Of a stretch of DNA of 64,000 nucleotides, positions 63,288 through 64,000 are shown piece after piece. Numbering within the stretch: position 1 is the stretch's first letter; the number at the start of each line of letters is the position of its first letter. The DNA comes from Gemmobacter sp. 24YEA27 (lineage in GTDB: Bacteria > Pseudomonadota > Alphaproteobacteria > Rhodobacterales > Rhodobacteraceae), in NCBI RefSeq assembly GCF_030052995.1, contig NZ_JASJPW010000004.1, positions 62,001 through 126,000 of the forward strand, given 5' to 3'. The notes under the pieces were generated by a model. That model searched no databases and was not told the DNA's origin. It was given only the letters and a program-made list of their open reading frames with translations. A program made the position numbers and the translations under genes.

Positions 63288-64000
63288 ATGGGACAAATTG
63301 GTCACGGAAGCGCCAGGACCACGCACGTCATCCGAGCATCTATACAGCGATCGGAAGCTTCGAGCGCGGCGCTGAGCCGCGAATTGGGCATCAACCCAAA
63401 GACTGTTGCGAAGTAGCGGAAGCGTCAGATGGTCGAGGACATGAAGACTGGACGAAAGAACCTCGTTTAACGGTGCCAGGCGGGACGAGGAAGCATTGGT
63501 CGTGGCGTTCAGGCGGCATAACTGCGACCCTTAGACGACTGCCCCTATGCCCTGCACCCGTCTCTTCCGCATTTGACACGCTCGGCCTTGCATCGTTGTC
63601 TTCAACGCTATGGGATATCGCGCCTGCCGGAAGTGGATGGCAACAAACCAAAACGGCAGCGCTTCAAACGCTCCCCCATCGGCGACTTCCACGCGGATAT
63701 TGCCGGGGTGCAGACCGCCGAAGGCAAACTCTGTCTCTTTGTCGCAATTGACAGAACCAGTAAGTTTACCTTCGTTCGCCTCGTCCAGAAGGCAGGAAAG
63801 ATGGCTTCGGCCCAGTTTCTGCGGGACCTGATCGCAGCCGTGCCATATCGGATCCACACGGTATTGACCGCCAATGGCGTGCAGTTCGCAAATCGAAGCA
63901 TCGATACCAGCGCCTTAGAGCACATTTTCGGGCGCGTTTGCCGCGAACACAGCATCGATCACCGGCTGACTAAGGTGAAACACCCATAGACCAACGGCCA
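63288..64000 (+). pseudogene. IS481-family transposase, decayed and cut by window edge
   Basis: ATG 63288 starts MGQIGHGSARTTHVIRASIQ, helix-turn-helix AALSRELGINPKTVAK, then TAG at 63414 where relatives have Trp (TGG). Frameshifts follow to about 63560; from there an integrase core is open: LTRSALHRCLQRYGISRLPE, DIAGVQTAEGKLCLFVAIDRTSK, PYRIHTVLTANGVQFA, EHSIDHRLTKVKHP and another Trp-to-stop TAG at 63987. The second catalytic Asp of the DDE triad (TDNG) is Ala (TANG, codon 63870). A possible left end lies near 63233 (TGTTTGATCCAGGG). Confidence 0.8.

Noticed and set aside
1..64000. CRISPR array, tRNA or rRNA genes
   Set aside because: No regularly spaced direct repeats and no cloverleaf or rRNA-like conserved segments were seen on reading.

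Overview
The window is GC-rich, densely packed, bacterial DNA. Gene content and protein style point to an alphaproteobacterium, most likely Rhodobacterales (Paracoccaceae). The clues are HWE-family histidine kinases, a NepR/EcfG-type stress sigma pair, an OtsB-GH15-OtsA trehalose operon, TRAP-TAXI transport and many sugar/polyamine ABC operons. This placement is inferred, not proven. No rRNA, tRNA or CRISPR array was seen.

Region 1 (1-14.7 kb, mostly + strand) is a catabolic island. It holds a partial SDR, a DeoR regulator, an FGGY kinase, a HAD phosphatase, an ABC importer (permease, binding protein, permease, ATPase) and a B12-dependent diol/glycerol dehydratase (alpha, beta, gamma). An SDR, an APH-fold amino-alcohol-type kinase, a class-III aminotransferase/phospho-lyase and a GntR regulator follow. 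Almost every gene is broken by single-base frameshifts, and a lower-GC foreign segment (about 3.43-3.90 kb) has removed the 5' end of one permease.

Region 2 (15.1-39.2 kb) is a general stress response island. It has two HWE kinases, two receivers (one with a C-terminal domain resembling sigma region 2), an EcfG-like sigma factor and a NepR-like anti-sigma factor. Interspersed are cell-envelope and stress proteins, an alternative type II NADH dehydrogenase, a quinol-oxidase-like heme-copper oxidase whose subunit II lacks the CuA ligands, and trehalose synthesis genes. Eight matches to the sigma-EcfG promoter form GGAAC-N16/17-NGTT sit in front of genes here, which ties the island together as one regulon. 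It ends with a decayed hipA, an SDR and a divergent LysR gene.

Region 3 (40.3-52.5 kb, - strand) holds an NAD(P)H oxidoreductase and an operon of amidohydrolase, glutathione-transferase-like protein, M19 dipeptidase and a polyamine-type ABC importer. A LysR regulator follows, then a fused TRAP permease with a TAXI binding protein that carries one in-frame amber codon.

Region 4 (52.8-64 kb) starts with an IS110-type transposase remnant. An inward-reading (- strand) sugar operon follows: RbsC-like permease, M42 peptidase, FGGY kinase, RbsB-like protein, RbsA-like ATPase, second RbsC, DhaK and DhaL. A BtpA-family remnant and a decayed IS481-type transposase close the window.

Frameshifts are so common, including in otherwise well-conserved genes, that uncorrected sequencing errors are a serious alternative to real gene decay. 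Coordinates of broken genes span the whole reconstructed gene.
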